The translations under genes were made by a program, and so were the position numbers. The notes below the pieces were generated by a model. It searched no databases. It saw only the letters and a list, made by a program, of their open reading frames with translations, and was not told the DNA's origin. DNA of 64,000 bases from VRUE01 sp963704505 (GTDB lineage Bacteria; Actinomycetota; Thermoleophilia; Solirubrobacterales; 70-9). Below, piece after piece: positions 25,609 through 36,628 of this stretch. The DNA is taken from the NCBI GenBank assembly GCA_963704505.1, contig OY969912.1, positions 1,178,001 to 1,242,000 of the forward strand, in the 5' to 3' direction. Position 1 is the first letter of the stretch; the number at the start of each line of letters is the position of its first letter.

Positions 25609-27423
25609 GTGGGAGAACCGGCAATCGGATCGACGCTCGGCGGGTACCGCGTCGACGGGCTGATCGCCCGCGGCGGCATGGGCGTCGTCTACCGCGCCAC
25701 CCACCTGGCGCTCGACCGCCCGGTGGCGCTGAAGGTGATCGCCAGCCACCTCGCCCACGACGAGGCCTTCCGCGATCGCTTCCTGCGCGAGTCCCGGCTC
25801 GCGGCCCGCCTCGACCATCCCAACGTCGTCCCCGTCTACGACGCCCGCGAGGAGGACGGCGAGCTGATCGTCGCGATGCGGCTGATCGGCGGCGGCGACC
25901 TCAAGCGGCGGATCGCCGCCGAGGGCCCGCTGCCCCCTGTTGAGGCGATTGAGCTGCTCGACCAGGTTGCCGCCGCCCTCGACGCCGCCCACGCCGCGGG
26001 GATCGTCCACCGCGACGTGAAGCCGCACAACATCCTCCTCGAAGGCCGCGATCGCGCCTACCTGACCGACTTCGGCCTCGCCAAAGCCCTCGGCGACTCG
26101 GGGGTGCTCAGCGGCATCTCGATCGCCGGCACGGTCGAATACATGTCACCGGAGCAGTGGCAGGGGAAGAGCGTCGGCCCGGCGGCCGACGTCTACTCGC
26201 TCGGCTGCGTCCTGTACGAGTCGCTGACCGGGATCGTTCCCTACGCGCGCCAGGACGCCGACACCGAACCGGAGATGCCGGAGGGCCTCGACGCGGTGAT
26301 CGAGCGCGCCGTCGACAAGGACCCGGCGGGGCGCTTCCCGAGCGCCGGGGCGATGATCGACGCCGCCCGCGAACTCGAGGGCGGTGCCCCGGCGGCGACC
26401 CGGGTCCTCTCCGACACCCCGGGGCGCCCGACGGCGGTGATCGAAGAGCCGCGTCGGCGCCGCGGTTTCCGCGAATGGCTCGCCCACAGGTCACGGCGGC
26501 TGTTGATCTCGGTCGGCGTGATCGTGCTGGTGATCGCACTCGGGGCGGCGCATCAGAAGCTCTTCGGCGGTGGGGTCTCGGTCTCAGACCCGGTTCCGAT
26601 CGGCAAGGGGCCGCTCCGTGTCGCCACCGGCAGCCGCTCGGTCTGGGTGACCAGCGCCGCCGACGGCACCCTCAGCCGCATCGACCTCTCCACGAACCAG
26701 GTCTCCGGCGCTCCCCTGCGGCTCGAACGCGGCCTTTCGGGCGTTGCGGTCGGCGCCGACTCGGTCTGGGTCTCCAGCCCGCGGGCCGGCGATGTGCTGC
26801 GAATCGATGGAGACACCGGCAGGATCGAGCGCCGGATCGCGGTCGGCGGCCGCCCCGGGGCGATCGTCTTCGGCGGGGACCGGGTCTGGGTCGCCGACGG
26901 GGATGGCGGCGGCATCACCGCGATCAACGCCGACGGAGGGCGGGTCATCAGGCGCCACATCGCACCGCACCAGGCGCCGCTGCGCCTCGCGGTCGGCGCC
27001 GGCGCCGTCTGGGTCAGCAACGCGGCGAGTGGCTCGGTGCGGCGCATCGACCTCGGCACCGCGGTCGCCGGGCGGCCGATCGTCATCGGTCGGGGGCCGT
27101 CGGGAATCACCGTCGGCGGAGGCTTCGTCTGGGTCGCCAATAGCCGCGGCGACAGCGTGACCAGAGTCGACCCCGTGACCAGGACCATCCTCGGTGAGCC
27201 GGTCCCGGTCGGCGAACTCCCGGGAGGGATAGACGCCGGCACCAAGTATGTCTGGGTCGCCAACGCGAGGGAAAACTCCGTCAGCCGCATCGATATCGAG
27301 AGCGGCGACCCGGTCGGCGGCCCGATCGCGGTCGGCGAACGCCCGGGGGCGGTCACGGTTGCCGGCGAAGCCGTCTGGGTGGCCAACAACGGCGACGGCT
27401 CGGTGACACGGATTGAACCGTGA
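25609..27423 (+). CDS. Receptor Ser/Thr protein kinase with extracellular beta-propeller
   Basis: 604 residues. Residues about 13-275 are a Hanks-type kinase with all key motifs: GGMGVVYRA (Gly loop), Lys42 in VALKVI, HRDVKPHN (134-141), TDFGLAK, GTVEYMSPEQ and DVYSLGCVLYESLTG. A basic juxtamembrane strip (RRRRGFREWLAHRSRRL) precedes one helix (LLISVGVIVLVIALGAA). Outside the membrane are about six repeats of the type SVWVTSAADGTLSRIDLSTNQV, an NHL/YVTN-like propeller likely sensing an external ligand or cell-wall state. The start GTG is 6 nt after TATAAC. Neighbouring genes are the TolB-like propeller protein and transketolase. Confidence 0.93.
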   Translation: MGEPAIGSTLGGYRVDGLIARGGMGVVYRATHLALDRPVALKVIASHLAHDEAFRDRFLRESRLAARLDHPNVVPVYDAREEDGELIVAMRLIGGGDLKRRIAAEGPLPPVEAIELLDQVAAALDAAHAAGIVHRDVKPHNILLEGRDRAYLTDFGLAKALGDSGVLSGISIAGTVEYMSPEQWQGKSVGPAADVYSLGCVLYESLTGIVPYARQDADTEPEMPEGLDAVIERAVDKDPAGRFPSAGAMIDAARELEGGAPAATRVLSDTPGRPTAVIEEPRRRRGFREWLAHRSRRLLISVGVIVLVIALGAAHQKLFGGGVSVSDPVPIGKGPLRVATGSRSVWVTSAADGTLSRIDLSTNQVSGAPLRLERGLSGVAVGADSVWVSSPRAGDVLRIDGDTGRIERRIAVGGRPGAIVFGGDRVWVADGDGGGITAINADGGRVIRRHIAPHQAPLRLAVGAGAVWVSNAASGSVRRIDLGTAVAGRPIVIGRGPSGITVGGGFVWVANSRGDSVTRVDPVTRTILGEPVPVGELPGGIDAGTKYVWVANARENSVSRIDIESGDPVGGPIAVGERPGAVTVAGEAVWVANNGDGSVTRIEP

Positions 27424-27449
27424 GCGCGAATGAATAGGATCGGTCGACG

Positions 27450-29492
27450 GTGATGGCGCAGGACATAGACGAGCTCTGCATCAACACGATCCGGACTCTC
27501 TCGATCGATGCCATCCAGAAGGCGAACTCGGGCCATCCGGGGACGCCGATGGCGCTGGCTCCGCTTGCCTACACCCTCTGGCAGCGCCACCTGCGCTTCG
27601 ATCCCGCCGACCCGATCTGGCCCAACCGGGACCGTTTCGTGCTCTCTGCGGGTCATGCCTCGATGCTGCTCTATTCGGTGCTCCACCTGGCCGGTGTCAG
27701 GGCCGTCGACCCCAAGTACGAGGTCGTCGGCGACCCGGCGGTCAGCCTCGAGGACATCGAAAGCTTCCGCCAGCTCGACTCGCGCGCGCCTGGCCACCCG
27801 GAGTACCGCTGGACGTCGGGCGTCGAGGCGACCACCGGCCCGCTCGGCCAGGGCGTCGCCACCTCGGTCGGCATGGCGATCGCCTCGAAGTGGCTGGGTG
27901 AGCGCTACGGCGCCGAGCTCTTCGATTTCGACGTCTACGCGATCGCCGGCGACGGCTGCTTCATGGAGGGCGTCTCCGGTGAAGCCGGCTCGCTCGCCGG
28001 TCACCTGAAGCTCGACAACCTCTGCTGGATCTACGACAACAACCACATCACGATCGACGGTAAAACCCAGCTCGCCTACGGCGACGACGTGCCGCTGCGT
28101 TTCGAGGGGTACGGCTGGAACATCGCCCACGTCGAAGACGCCAACGACCTCGAGCGGATTTCCGCCGCCCTCGACGAGTTCAAGGCCGAGGAGGCGCGGC
28201 CGACGCTGATCGTCGTCGACAGCCACATCGGCTGGGGGTCGCCGCACAAGCAGGACACCGCTGCCGCCCACGGCGAGCCGCTCGGCGAGGAGGAGGTGCG
28301 CGAGACGAAGCGCGCCTACGACTGGCCGGAGGACGCGCAGTTCCTCGTCCCCGACGGGGTCCGCGAGCATTTCGCCGACGGGGTCGGCAAGCGTGGGGCC
28401 GAGCTCAGCACGGCCTGGAATTCGAAGCTCTCCGATTTCTCCGGCGAGAAGCCCGATCTCGCCGGCGAGATCGAGACGATGCAGCGCCGCGAGCTCCCCG
28501 GCGGTTGGGACGAGGCGATCCCCTCCTTCGGCGCCGACGCCAAGGGGATCGCGACCCGCAAGGCCTCCAACAAGATCGAGAACGCGATCGCCGAGCGCCT
28601 GCCATGGCTTCTCGCCGGCTCCGCCGACCTCACCGACTCGACCTCGGTCCGGCTCGACTTCGACGGCGCCGCCGATTTCGAGCCGGGCTCCGCCGCCGGT
28701 CGTCAGCTTCACTTCGGGATCCGCGAGCACGAGGCGGCGGCGGTCTGCAACGGGCTCTCGCTCTCGAAGCTGCGGCCGCTGTGGTCGACCTACCTGACCT
28801 TCTCCGACTACGCGCGCCCGGCGATCCGCCTCTCCTCCTTGATGGAGCTGCCCGTCATTCATCTGTTCACCCACGACTCGATCGGCCTCGGCGAGGACGG
28901 CCCGACCCACCAGCCGGTTGAGCAGCTCGCCGGGCTGCGCGCGATCCCGGGCCTCGACGTGATCCGCCCCGCCGACGCCAACGAGGTCGCCGAGGCATGG
29001 CGGGTCGCGATCGACCGCTCCCACCAACCGGTCGCCCTGATCCTCACCCGCCAGGACGTTCCGGTCATCGACCGCTCGAAGTACGCCTCGGCCGCGGGAC
29101 TGCGACGCGGCGGCTATGTCCTCGCCGACCCCGACGGCGGCGACCCGGAGGTGATCCTGATCTCGACCGGCAGCGATGTCGCCCTGGCGCTCGGGGCCCA
29201 CGAGGAGCTGAGTGGCGAAGGCATCCGCTCACGGGTGGTCAGCCTGCCCTGCTGGGAGCTCTTCGACCGCCAGGACGCCGATTACCGGGCCCAGGTCCTG
29301 CCCCCGGAGGTCACCGCCCGTGTCTCGGTCGAGGAGGCCTCGACCCTGGGCTGGGACCGCTACGTCGGCTTCGAGGGCAGGACGATCGGCATGCACACCT
29401 TCGGCAGCTCAGCCCCACTCAAGGACGTAATGACCAAATTCGGCTTCAGCCCCGACAAAGTCGCCGCGGCGGCCAGGGAGGTACTTGGATGA
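27450..29492 (+). CDS. tkt: Transketolase
   Basis: 680 residues, thiamine-diphosphate enzyme moving two-carbon units between sugar phosphates. Motifs: ANSGHPGTPMALAPLAYTLW, SAGHASMLLYSVLHLAG, GPLGQGVATSVGMAIA, the ThDP site GDGCFMEGVSGEAGSLAGH...WIYDNNHITIDG, and FGIREHEAAAVCNG, THDSIGLGEDGPTHQPVEQLAGLRAIP in the pyrimidine domain. GTG start with TAGGAT 9 nt upstream; the next codon is ATG, an equal alternative. Heads tkt-tal-pgi with ATGA overlaps. Confidence 0.97.
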   Translation: MMAQDIDELCINTIRTLSIDAIQKANSGHPGTPMALAPLAYTLWQRHLRFDPADPIWPNRDRFVLSAGHASMLLYSVLHLAGVRAVDPKYEVVGDPAVSLEDIESFRQLDSRAPGHPEYRWTSGVEATTGPLGQGVATSVGMAIASKWLGERYGAELFDFDVYAIAGDGCFMEGVSGEAGSLAGHLKLDNLCWIYDNNHITIDGKTQLAYGDDVPLRFEGYGWNIAHVEDANDLERISAALDEFKAEEARPTLIVVDSHIGWGSPHKQDTAAAHGEPLGEEEVRETKRAYDWPEDAQFLVPDGVREHFADGVGKRGAELSTAWNSKLSDFSGEKPDLAGEIETMQRRELPGGWDEAIPSFGADAKGIATRKASNKIENAIAERLPWLLAGSADLTDSTSVRLDFDGAADFEPGSAAGRQLHFGIREHEAAAVCNGLSLSKLRPLWSTYLTFSDYARPAIRLSSLMELPVIHLFTHDSIGLGEDGPTHQPVEQLAGLRAIPGLDVIRPADANEVAEAWRVAIDRSHQPVALILTRQDVPVIDRSKYASAAGLRRGGYVLADPDGGDPEVILISTGSDVALALGAHEELSGEGIRSRVVSLPCWELFDRQDADYRAQVLPPEVTARVSVEEASTLGWDRYVGFEGRTIGMHTFGSSAPLKDVMTKFGFSPDKVAAAAREVLG

Positions 29493-30561
29493 ACCCCACG
29501 CAGCAGCTGCATGACCTCGGCCAGAGCCTCTGGCTCGACAACATCACCCGCACGATGCTCGGTGACGGCACCCTCGCCGGCTACATCGACGAGCTCTCGG
29601 TGACCGGCCTGACCTCGAACCCGACGATCTTCGACAAGGCGATCTCCGGCGGCGACGCCTACGACGAGCAGATCGCCGAGGAGGGCCCGAAGGCCGACTC
29701 GACCGAGGATCTCTTCTTCAGGTTGGCGATCGCCGACCTGCGCGACGCGACCGACCTCTTCCGCGCGGCGCACGAGCGCAGCTCCGGGGTCGACGGCTTC
29801 TGCTCGCTCGAGGTCTCGCCGCTGATCGCCGACGACACGGCGGCCACGATCGAGCAGGCGGCACGGCTCCACGGCCAGGCCGAACGCGAGAACCTCTTCA
29901 TCAAGATCCCTGGCACCGAGGCCGGTGTGCCGGCGATCGAGGAGTCGATCTTCGCCGGGATCCCGATCAACGTCACCCTGCTCTTCGACGCCGCCCAGTA
30001 CCAGGCCTCGGCGGAGGCCTACATGCGCGGCATCGAGCGGCGCATCGAGGCCGGGCTCGACCCCGACGTCACCTCGGTCGCCTCGCTCTTCATCAGCCGC
30101 TGGGACGTCGCGGTGGCCGACGAGGCGCCGGCCGAGCTGAAGAACCGGCTCGGCCTCGCGGTCGGCTTCCGCTGCTACCGGGCCTACCGGGAGCTGCTCG
30201 ACTCGCCGCGGATGCAGAGGCTGATGAACGAGGGCGCCCGCCCGCAGCGGTTGCTCTGGGCGAGCACCGGGACCAAGGATCCGGAGGCCTCCGACACCCT
30301 CTACATCGAGGGCTTCGCCTCGCCGTTCACGATCAACACGATGCCGGAGCCGACCCTGAAGGCCTTCGCCGATCACGGCAAGGTCGGCGACCCCGTCCCC
30401 GCCGACGGCGGCGACTCCGAGGAGACGCTGGCCGCCTTCGAGGCCGCCGGCATCGACGTGAGCGCGCTCGCCACCCGCCTCCAGAAGGAGGGCAAAGAGA
30501 GCTTCAACAAGTCCTGGGAAGACCTCCTGGGGTCGATCGACACCGAGCGCGAGAAGGTCGG

Positions 30562-30565
<4 letters not shown>
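29489..30565 (+). CDS. tal: Transaldolase
   Basis: 358 residues of the longer actinobacterial/cyanobacterial class. Family features: WLDNITRTML, SVTGLTSNPTIFDKAI, VSLEVSP-like motif here as CSLEVSPLIADDT, NLFIKIPGTEAG with the Schiff-base Lys, INVTLLFDAAQYQASAEAY, and RLLWASTGTKDP. Exchanges dihydroxyacetone units between sugar phosphates. ATG overlaps the tkt stop (ATGA) and its stop overlaps pgi in the same way, giving fixed translational coupling. Confidence 0.96.
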
Positions 30566-32211
<1,646 letters not shown>

Positions 32212-32221
32212 GGTCGGCCAC

Positions 32222-33610
32222 ATGCCCTCGCTCGACCCGCTCCCCCTGGCGGCGTCGGCATCGAACCTCCTTGCCGCCAGGGAGCAGATGGCGTTCACCC
32301 TCGGCTTCCACATCGTCCTCTCCTGCCTGGGGGTGGCGCTGCCGGCGACGATCCTGGTCGCCAACTACATCGGCCTCAAGCGCAACGACGCCGACGCGAT
32401 CGAGCTCGCCCGGCGCTGGTCGAAAGCGATGGCGGTCACCTTCGCCGTCGGCGCCGTCACCGGCACCGTGCTCAGCTTCGAGTTCGGCCTGCTCTGGCCG
32501 CACTTCATGGACCGCTTCGGCGCCGCTTTCGGGGTCGCCTTCGCGATCGAGGGGATCTTCTTCTTCCTCGAGGCGATCTTCCTGGCGATCTACATCTACG
32601 GCTGGAAACGACTCAGCGGCTGGGCCCACTTCTGGTCGGGGATCCCGATGTTCGTCACCGGGATCGGCGGTGCCTTCTCGGTGGTCGCCGCCAATGCCTG
32701 GATGAACCAGCCGCAGGGCTTCACGCTCGACGCCGCCGGCAAAGTCGTCGACGTCTCGCCGCTGAAGGTCCTCTGGAACCCCGCGACCGGCTACGAGGTC
32801 CCGCACATGATCCTCGCCGCCTACATGGTCGTCGGCTTCCTCGTCGCATCGATCTACGCGGTCGGCATGCTCAAGGGGAGGCGAGACCGCCTGCACCGGC
32901 TCGGCCTGCTGATCCCGCTGGTGATCGGGTGCATCGCGACCCCGGTCCAGCTCTTCGTCGGCGACACCGCGGCGCGCGCGGTCGCCGATCACCAGCCGGC
33001 CAAGTTCGCCGGCATGGAGTGCATCCAGAAGACCGGCGGCGACCAGACCGAGTACATCGGCGGCATCTGCACCAACCACGGGGTCAAGCTTGCGATCCCG
33101 ATCCCCGATCTCGACTCCTTCCTGGTCGGGTTCCACGCCGACACCAAGGTGATCGGGCTGAACGAAATCCCCAAGGACGAACGGCCCCCCGCAAACACCA
33201 TGCTGCACCTCGCCTTCGACGCGATGGTCGGGATCGGCAGCGCGCTGCTCCTGCTCGGCGTCTGGCTCGCCTTCTCCTGGTGGCGCAAGCGGGAGATCCC
33301 GAAGACCCCCTGGTTCCTGCGCGCCGTCGCCGTATCGGGAGCGGGCGCCGTGCTGGCGCTCTGGTGCGGCTGGATCGTCACCGAGGTCGGCCGCCAGCCC
33401 TGGATCGTGCAGGGCTACATGCGGACATCCGAAGCGGTCACCAGCGCCCATGGGATCTGGTTCAGCTTCGGCCTCGTCCTGCTCCTCTACGCGACGATCG
33501 GGACGATCGCGATCAAAGTCCTGCGGGCGATGTCGCGCCGCTGGCGCGAGGGTGCCGCCGAACCCGAGGGGACCCCGTACTCGCCCGCCGAGGGAACGGG
33601 GGCGCCGTGA
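32222..33610 (+). CDS. cydA: Cytochrome bd-type quinol oxidase subunit I
   Basis: 462 residues, about nine helices. Heme ligands and quinol loop are recognisable: REQMAFTLGFHIVLSCLGVALP (His of b595), FEFGLLWPHFMDRFGAAFGVAFAIEGIFFFLEAIF, a short Q-loop, GSALLLLGVWLAFSWW and GWIVTEVGRQPWIVQGYMRTSEAVT. The Q-loop lacks the insertion of enterobacterial CydA. Oxygen is reduced to water with high affinity at the membrane. TAGGGT 7 nt before ATG and no ribosome site. cydDC maturation genes are not in the window. Confidence 0.96.
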   Translation: MPSLDPLPLAASASNLLAAREQMAFTLGFHIVLSCLGVALPATILVANYIGLKRNDADAIELARRWSKAMAVTFAVGAVTGTVLSFEFGLLWPHFMDRFGAAFGVAFAIEGIFFFLEAIFLAIYIYGWKRLSGWAHFWSGIPMFVTGIGGAFSVVAANAWMNQPQGFTLDAAGKVVDVSPLKVLWNPATGYEVPHMILAAYMVVGFLVASIYAVGMLKGRRDRLHRLGLLIPLVIGCIATPVQLFVGDTAARAVADHQPAKFAGMECIQKTGGDQTEYIGGICTNHGVKLAIPIPDLDSFLVGFHADTKVIGLNEIPKDERPPANTMLHLAFDAMVGIGSALLLLGVWLAFSWWRKREIPKTPWFLRAVAVSGAGAVLALWCGWIVTEVGRQPWIVQGYMRTSEAVTSAHGIWFSFGLVLLLYATIGTIAIKVLRAMSRRWREGAAEPEGTPYSPAEGTGAP

Positions 33611-34611
33611 GCAAGGCCGACGCCGCGGCGGCGATCCTCTGGGTCGGGGCGACCTTCTACGCGCTCTTCGGCGGGGCCGACTTCGGCGGCGGCTTCTGGG
33701 ACCTGATCGCCGGCAGCGCCGAGCGGGGGGAGCGGCCGCGGGCGCTGATCCAGCGTTCGCTGATCCCGGTCTGGGAGGCCAACCACGTCTGGCTGATCTT
33801 CATCCTCGTCGTCCTCTGGACCGCCTTCCCGCCCGCCTTCAGTGCCGTGATGACGACCCTGTACGTGCCGCTGTTCCTGGCCGCCGTCGGCATAGTCCTG
33901 CGGGGCTCGGGCTTCGCCTTCCGCAAGTCGATCCAGGGCCTCGCCGCGCGGCGGGTGGCCGGGGCGACCTTTGCGCTCTCCTCGGTCCTCACCCCGTTCT
34001 TCATGGGTGCCGTCGTCGGCGCGATCGCCGGCGGCAACGTCCCGGCCGCGGGCAACGGCGACGCCTTCTCGAGTTGGCTGGAGCCGCTGCCGTTGCTGAC
34101 CGGAGCGATGTTCGTCGCCACCGGCGCCTACCTCTCCGCGGTCTTCCTGGTCGGCGACGCCCGCCGCGCCGGGGAAGACGACCTCGAGCAGTACTTCGTC
34201 CGCCGGGCGCTGGCGGCGGCCGGAGTCGCCGGGGTCGCGGCCGCCTTCGGCCTGGTCGAGCTCCACGCCGAAGCGCGCTACATCTTCGACCGGCTCGTCG
34301 ACCAGGGGCTGCCCCTGGTGATCGTCTCGGCGCTCTGCGGGCTCGGCCTGCTCGTCGCGTTGCTGCGCGGCGCCCGGCGGCCGTTGCGACCGCTGGCTGC
34401 CGGAGCGGTCGTCGCCGTGATCTGGGGCTGGGGAGTCGCCCAGTTCCCCTACCTGCTGCCGACCAGCCTCAGGATCGATGAAGCGGCGGCTCCCGGACCG
34501 ACCCTCGACACCGTCTTCGTGGTCTTCGGCGTCGCCGCGGTCCTCGTGCTTCCCTCGCTCGGCCTGCTCTACGTGCTGACCCAGCGCGACATGCTCGAGG
34601 GCGAGCATTGA
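33607..34611 (+). CDS. cydB: Cytochrome bd-type quinol oxidase subunit II
   Basis: 334 residues, eight helices, beginning WVGATFYALFGGADFGGGFWDLI and containing IPVWEANHVWLIFILVVLWTAFPPAF, the conserved CydB signature, followed by RGSGFAFRKS. GTG start overlaps the cydA stop by 4 nt. Structural partner of CydA; together they form the terminal oxidase. Confidence 0.95.
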   Translation: MSKADAAAAILWVGATFYALFGGADFGGGFWDLIAGSAERGERPRALIQRSLIPVWEANHVWLIFILVVLWTAFPPAFSAVMTTLYVPLFLAAVGIVLRGSGFAFRKSIQGLAARRVAGATFALSSVLTPFFMGAVVGAIAGGNVPAAGNGDAFSSWLEPLPLLTGAMFVATGAYLSAVFLVGDARRAGEDDLEQYFVRRALAAAGVAGVAAAFGLVELHAEARYIFDRLVDQGLPLVIVSALCGLGLLVALLRGARRPLRPLAAGAVVAVIWGWGVAQFPYLLPTSLRIDEAAAPGPTLDTVFVVFGVAAVLVLPSLGLLYVLTQRDMLEGEH

Positions 34612-35282
34612 GCGGCGCCGGCGCGACCGTCCTCTTCGACATCGACGGCACCCTGCTGGTCACCGGCGGCGCCGGGGCCGTCGCCTGGCAGCGCGCTTTC
34701 CGTGAAGTCCACGGGGTCGATGCCGACATCGAGGAGCACACCCACGCCGGGATGACCGACCCCGAAATCGCCGAGATCGTCTTCCGCGAGGTGATCGGCA
34801 GAGACGGCAGCGACGCCGAGCGTGCCGCTGCGATCGCCGCCTACCTGGGCCACCTCGAAGCCGCGGTCGACGAGTCCGCCGGCTACACGATCAAGCCCGG
34901 CATCGAGGCGCTGCTCGAGCGCCTGTCGAAGGACGGGGTGCTGCTCGGAATCGTCACCGGCAACATCGAATCGGCGGCCCACATCAAGCTCGCCCGCGGC
35001 AACCTCAACCACTTCTTCGCCTTCGGCGGCTACGGCTCGGACTCGCGTGACCGCACCGAGCTGACCAAGAAGGCGATCGAGCGGGGCGGCAACGTCGCCG
35101 GCTCGCCGATCGACCGCGAGCGCGCCTTCGCCGTCGGCGACACCCCGCGTGACATCGGCGCCGGCCACGGCGCCGGGATCAGGGTCGTCGGTGTCGCTAC
35201 CGGGAACTACTCGGTGGCGGAGCTGACCGAGTCGGGCGCGGACTGGGCGCTCGAGACAGTTGAGGTCGACTTCCCGCTCTGA
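34608..35282 (+). CDS. HAD-superfamily phosphatase (phosphoglycolate phosphatase-like)
   Basis: 224 residues. HAD motif I LFDIDGTLL at residues 9-17, motif II around GIVTGN, motif III Lys in ELTKKAIERGG, motif IV FAVGDTPRDIGAG. A C1 helical cap lies between I and II. Hydrolyses a small phosphate ester, probably phosphoglycolate or a sugar phosphate. It starts with TTG inside a 4-nt overlap with cydB (TTGA), an unusual start fixed by the overlap. Its last 76 bp are antisense to the end of the cyclopropane synthase gene. Confidence 0.88.
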   Translation: MSGAGATVLFDIDGTLLVTGGAGAVAWQRAFREVHGVDADIEEHTHAGMTDPEIAEIVFREVIGRDGSDAERAAAIAAYLGHLEAAVDESAGYTIKPGIEALLERLSKDGVLLGIVTGNIESAAHIKLARGNLNHFFAFGGYGSDSRDRTELTKKAIERGGNVAGSPIDRERAFAVGDTPRDIGAGHGAGIRVVGVATGNYSVAELTESGADWALETVEVDFPL

Positions 35283-36559
35283 GCGCCGGCCGCGGCGTCG
35301 ATCGCCACGGCCGCGGGGGGGAAGGTGCCGACCTGTCCGGCACGGTCGACCTGGCCCAGCGTGCAGCGCGCCTGGTAGATCGAGGTGAAGCCCGCGTCGA
35401 AGCCGTTGCGGGCGGCGCGCAGGTAGAGGCGCCAGACGCGGACCCGTTCCGGGCCCGCCAGGCGGACCGCCTCGTCGAGGTTTTCGTCGAGCCGCAGCGT
35501 CCAATGGCGCAGGGTCTCGGCGTAGTCGGAGGCGAAGCCCTCGACGTGCTGGGTCACGAAGCCGGCGCGTTCGAGCGCGATCAGGTTGCGCGAGAGGTGC
35601 AGGGGGGCGGCGTCGGGGAAGACGTAGCGCTCCGAGAAGGCGCCGGCCTCGCCGTCGGTGTGGCGAAGGCGGGTGATGCCGTGGTTGAGCAGCCTGCCGC
35701 CGGGCTCGAGCAGCCCGGCGAGGGTGCGCGCGTAGACGTCGATGTTGACCGAGCCGACGTGCTCGACCATGCCGATGCTGGCGATCGCGTCGAACGTTTC
35801 CCCGGACAGGTCGCGGTAGTCCATGACCCGGATCTCGACCCGGTCGCCGACGCCGGCGTCCTCGGCCCGCTTGCGGGCTTTTTCGGCCTGCGGCGGCGAG
35901 AGGGTGATGCCGACGACGCTGGCGCCGTGCCTGGTCGCGGCCCAGAGCGGGAAGCTTCCCCAGCCGCAGCCGACATCGAGGACCCTGTCGCCCTCCTTGA
36001 GCTCGAGCTTGCGGGCGACGGTCTCGAGCTTCTCTTCCTGGGCCTCCTCGAGCGTCTTCGCCCCGCGCGAGAAGATCCCGCAGCTGTAGGTCATCGAGTC
36101 GTCGAGGAAGAGCGCGAAGAAGTCGTTGGAGACGTCGTAGTGATGGCGCACCGCACGCGCGTCGCGCTCTTTGGAGTGGCGGCGGCCGCTCGGCTGCAGC
36201 TCGGCGTCCGGGCGCGGCGGGGGAGTGGTCAGGCCCGCCGCTCGCACGGCGCCGATCAGCAGGCCGCGCTTGTCGGCCCCCTCCAGCGCCGGTGGGTCCC
36301 AGCTGTCGAGCAGCTCGATCACCGCGTCCATGTCGTCGACCTCGATCTCACCGCTCACGTAGGCGCGGCCGAGGCCGAGCTGGCCGGGCGCCCGGAGAAC
36401 GTGGGCGGCGGCCCGCGGAGAGCGCACGAAGAAGGTCGGCCCGCCCTCGCCGTCCGTCTGCGGGAGCGAGGTCCCGTCCCAGAACTCGACCTTGAACGGC
36501 CGCTGCGGAATCCGTGCCCCGATCTCGCGTCGGAGCGGCCCTGTGCTGGCGAAAGGCAT
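35207..36559 (-). CDS. cfa: Cyclopropane-fatty-acyl-phospholipid synthase
   Basis: 450 residues. N-terminal lipid-binding region with FVRSPRAAAHVLRAPGQLGLGRAYVSGEIEVDDMD, then HYDVSNDFFALFLDDSMTYSCGIF and the SAM-binding VLDVGCGWGSFPLWAA. IEVRVMDYRDL-type motif and SIGMVEHVG follow. It transfers a methylene from SAM onto unsaturated phospholipid chains, and is divergent from a fatty-acid desaturase that would make such chains. TAGGCT lies 9 nt before the ATG. The last about 25 residues (Ser/Thr-rich) are read antisense to the HAD gene and are probably a run-on tail. Confidence 0.94.
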   Translation of the reverse strand: MPFASTGPLRREIGARIPQRPFKVEFWDGTSLPQTDGEGGPTFFVRSPRAAAHVLRAPGQLGLGRAYVSGEIEVDDMDAVIELLDSWDPPALEGADKRGLLIGAVRAAGLTTPPPRPDAELQPSGRRHSKERDARAVRHHYDVSNDFFALFLDDSMTYSCGIFSRGAKTLEEAQEEKLETVARKLELKEGDRVLDVGCGWGSFPLWAATRHGASVVGITLSPPQAEKARKRAEDAGVGDRVEIRVMDYRDLSGETFDAIASIGMVEHVGSVNIDVYARTLAGLLEPGGRLLNHGITRLRHTDGEAGAFSERYVFPDAAPLHLSRNLIALERAGFVTQHVEGFASDYAETLRHWTLRLDENLDEAVRLAGPERVRVWRLYLRAARNGFDAGFTSIYQARCTLGQVDRAGQVGTFPPAAVAIDAAAGAQSGKSTSTVSSAQSAPDSVSSATE

Positions 36560-36568
36560 CTTCCGGTC

Positions 36569-36620
36569 AGCCTATCCAACGCCCGCCGATTGGCTTGCTC
36601 TCCACGACCGTGCGTATGAT
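36569..36620. promoter_or_regulatory. Divergent leaderless promoters for cfa and the desaturase
   Basis: TAGGCT on the minus strand (36574-36569) 9 nt before the cfa ATG and TATGAT on the plus strand (36615-36620) 8 nt before the desaturase ATG, with 40 bp between, suitable for joint control of membrane-lipid modification. Confidence 0.55.
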
Positions 36621-36628
36621 CGGTACGG

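Noticed and set aside
26553..29201. An 882-codon frame opposite the kinase and transketolase
   Set aside because: Purely antisense to two well-supported genes; its apparent repeats mirror the propeller repeats.
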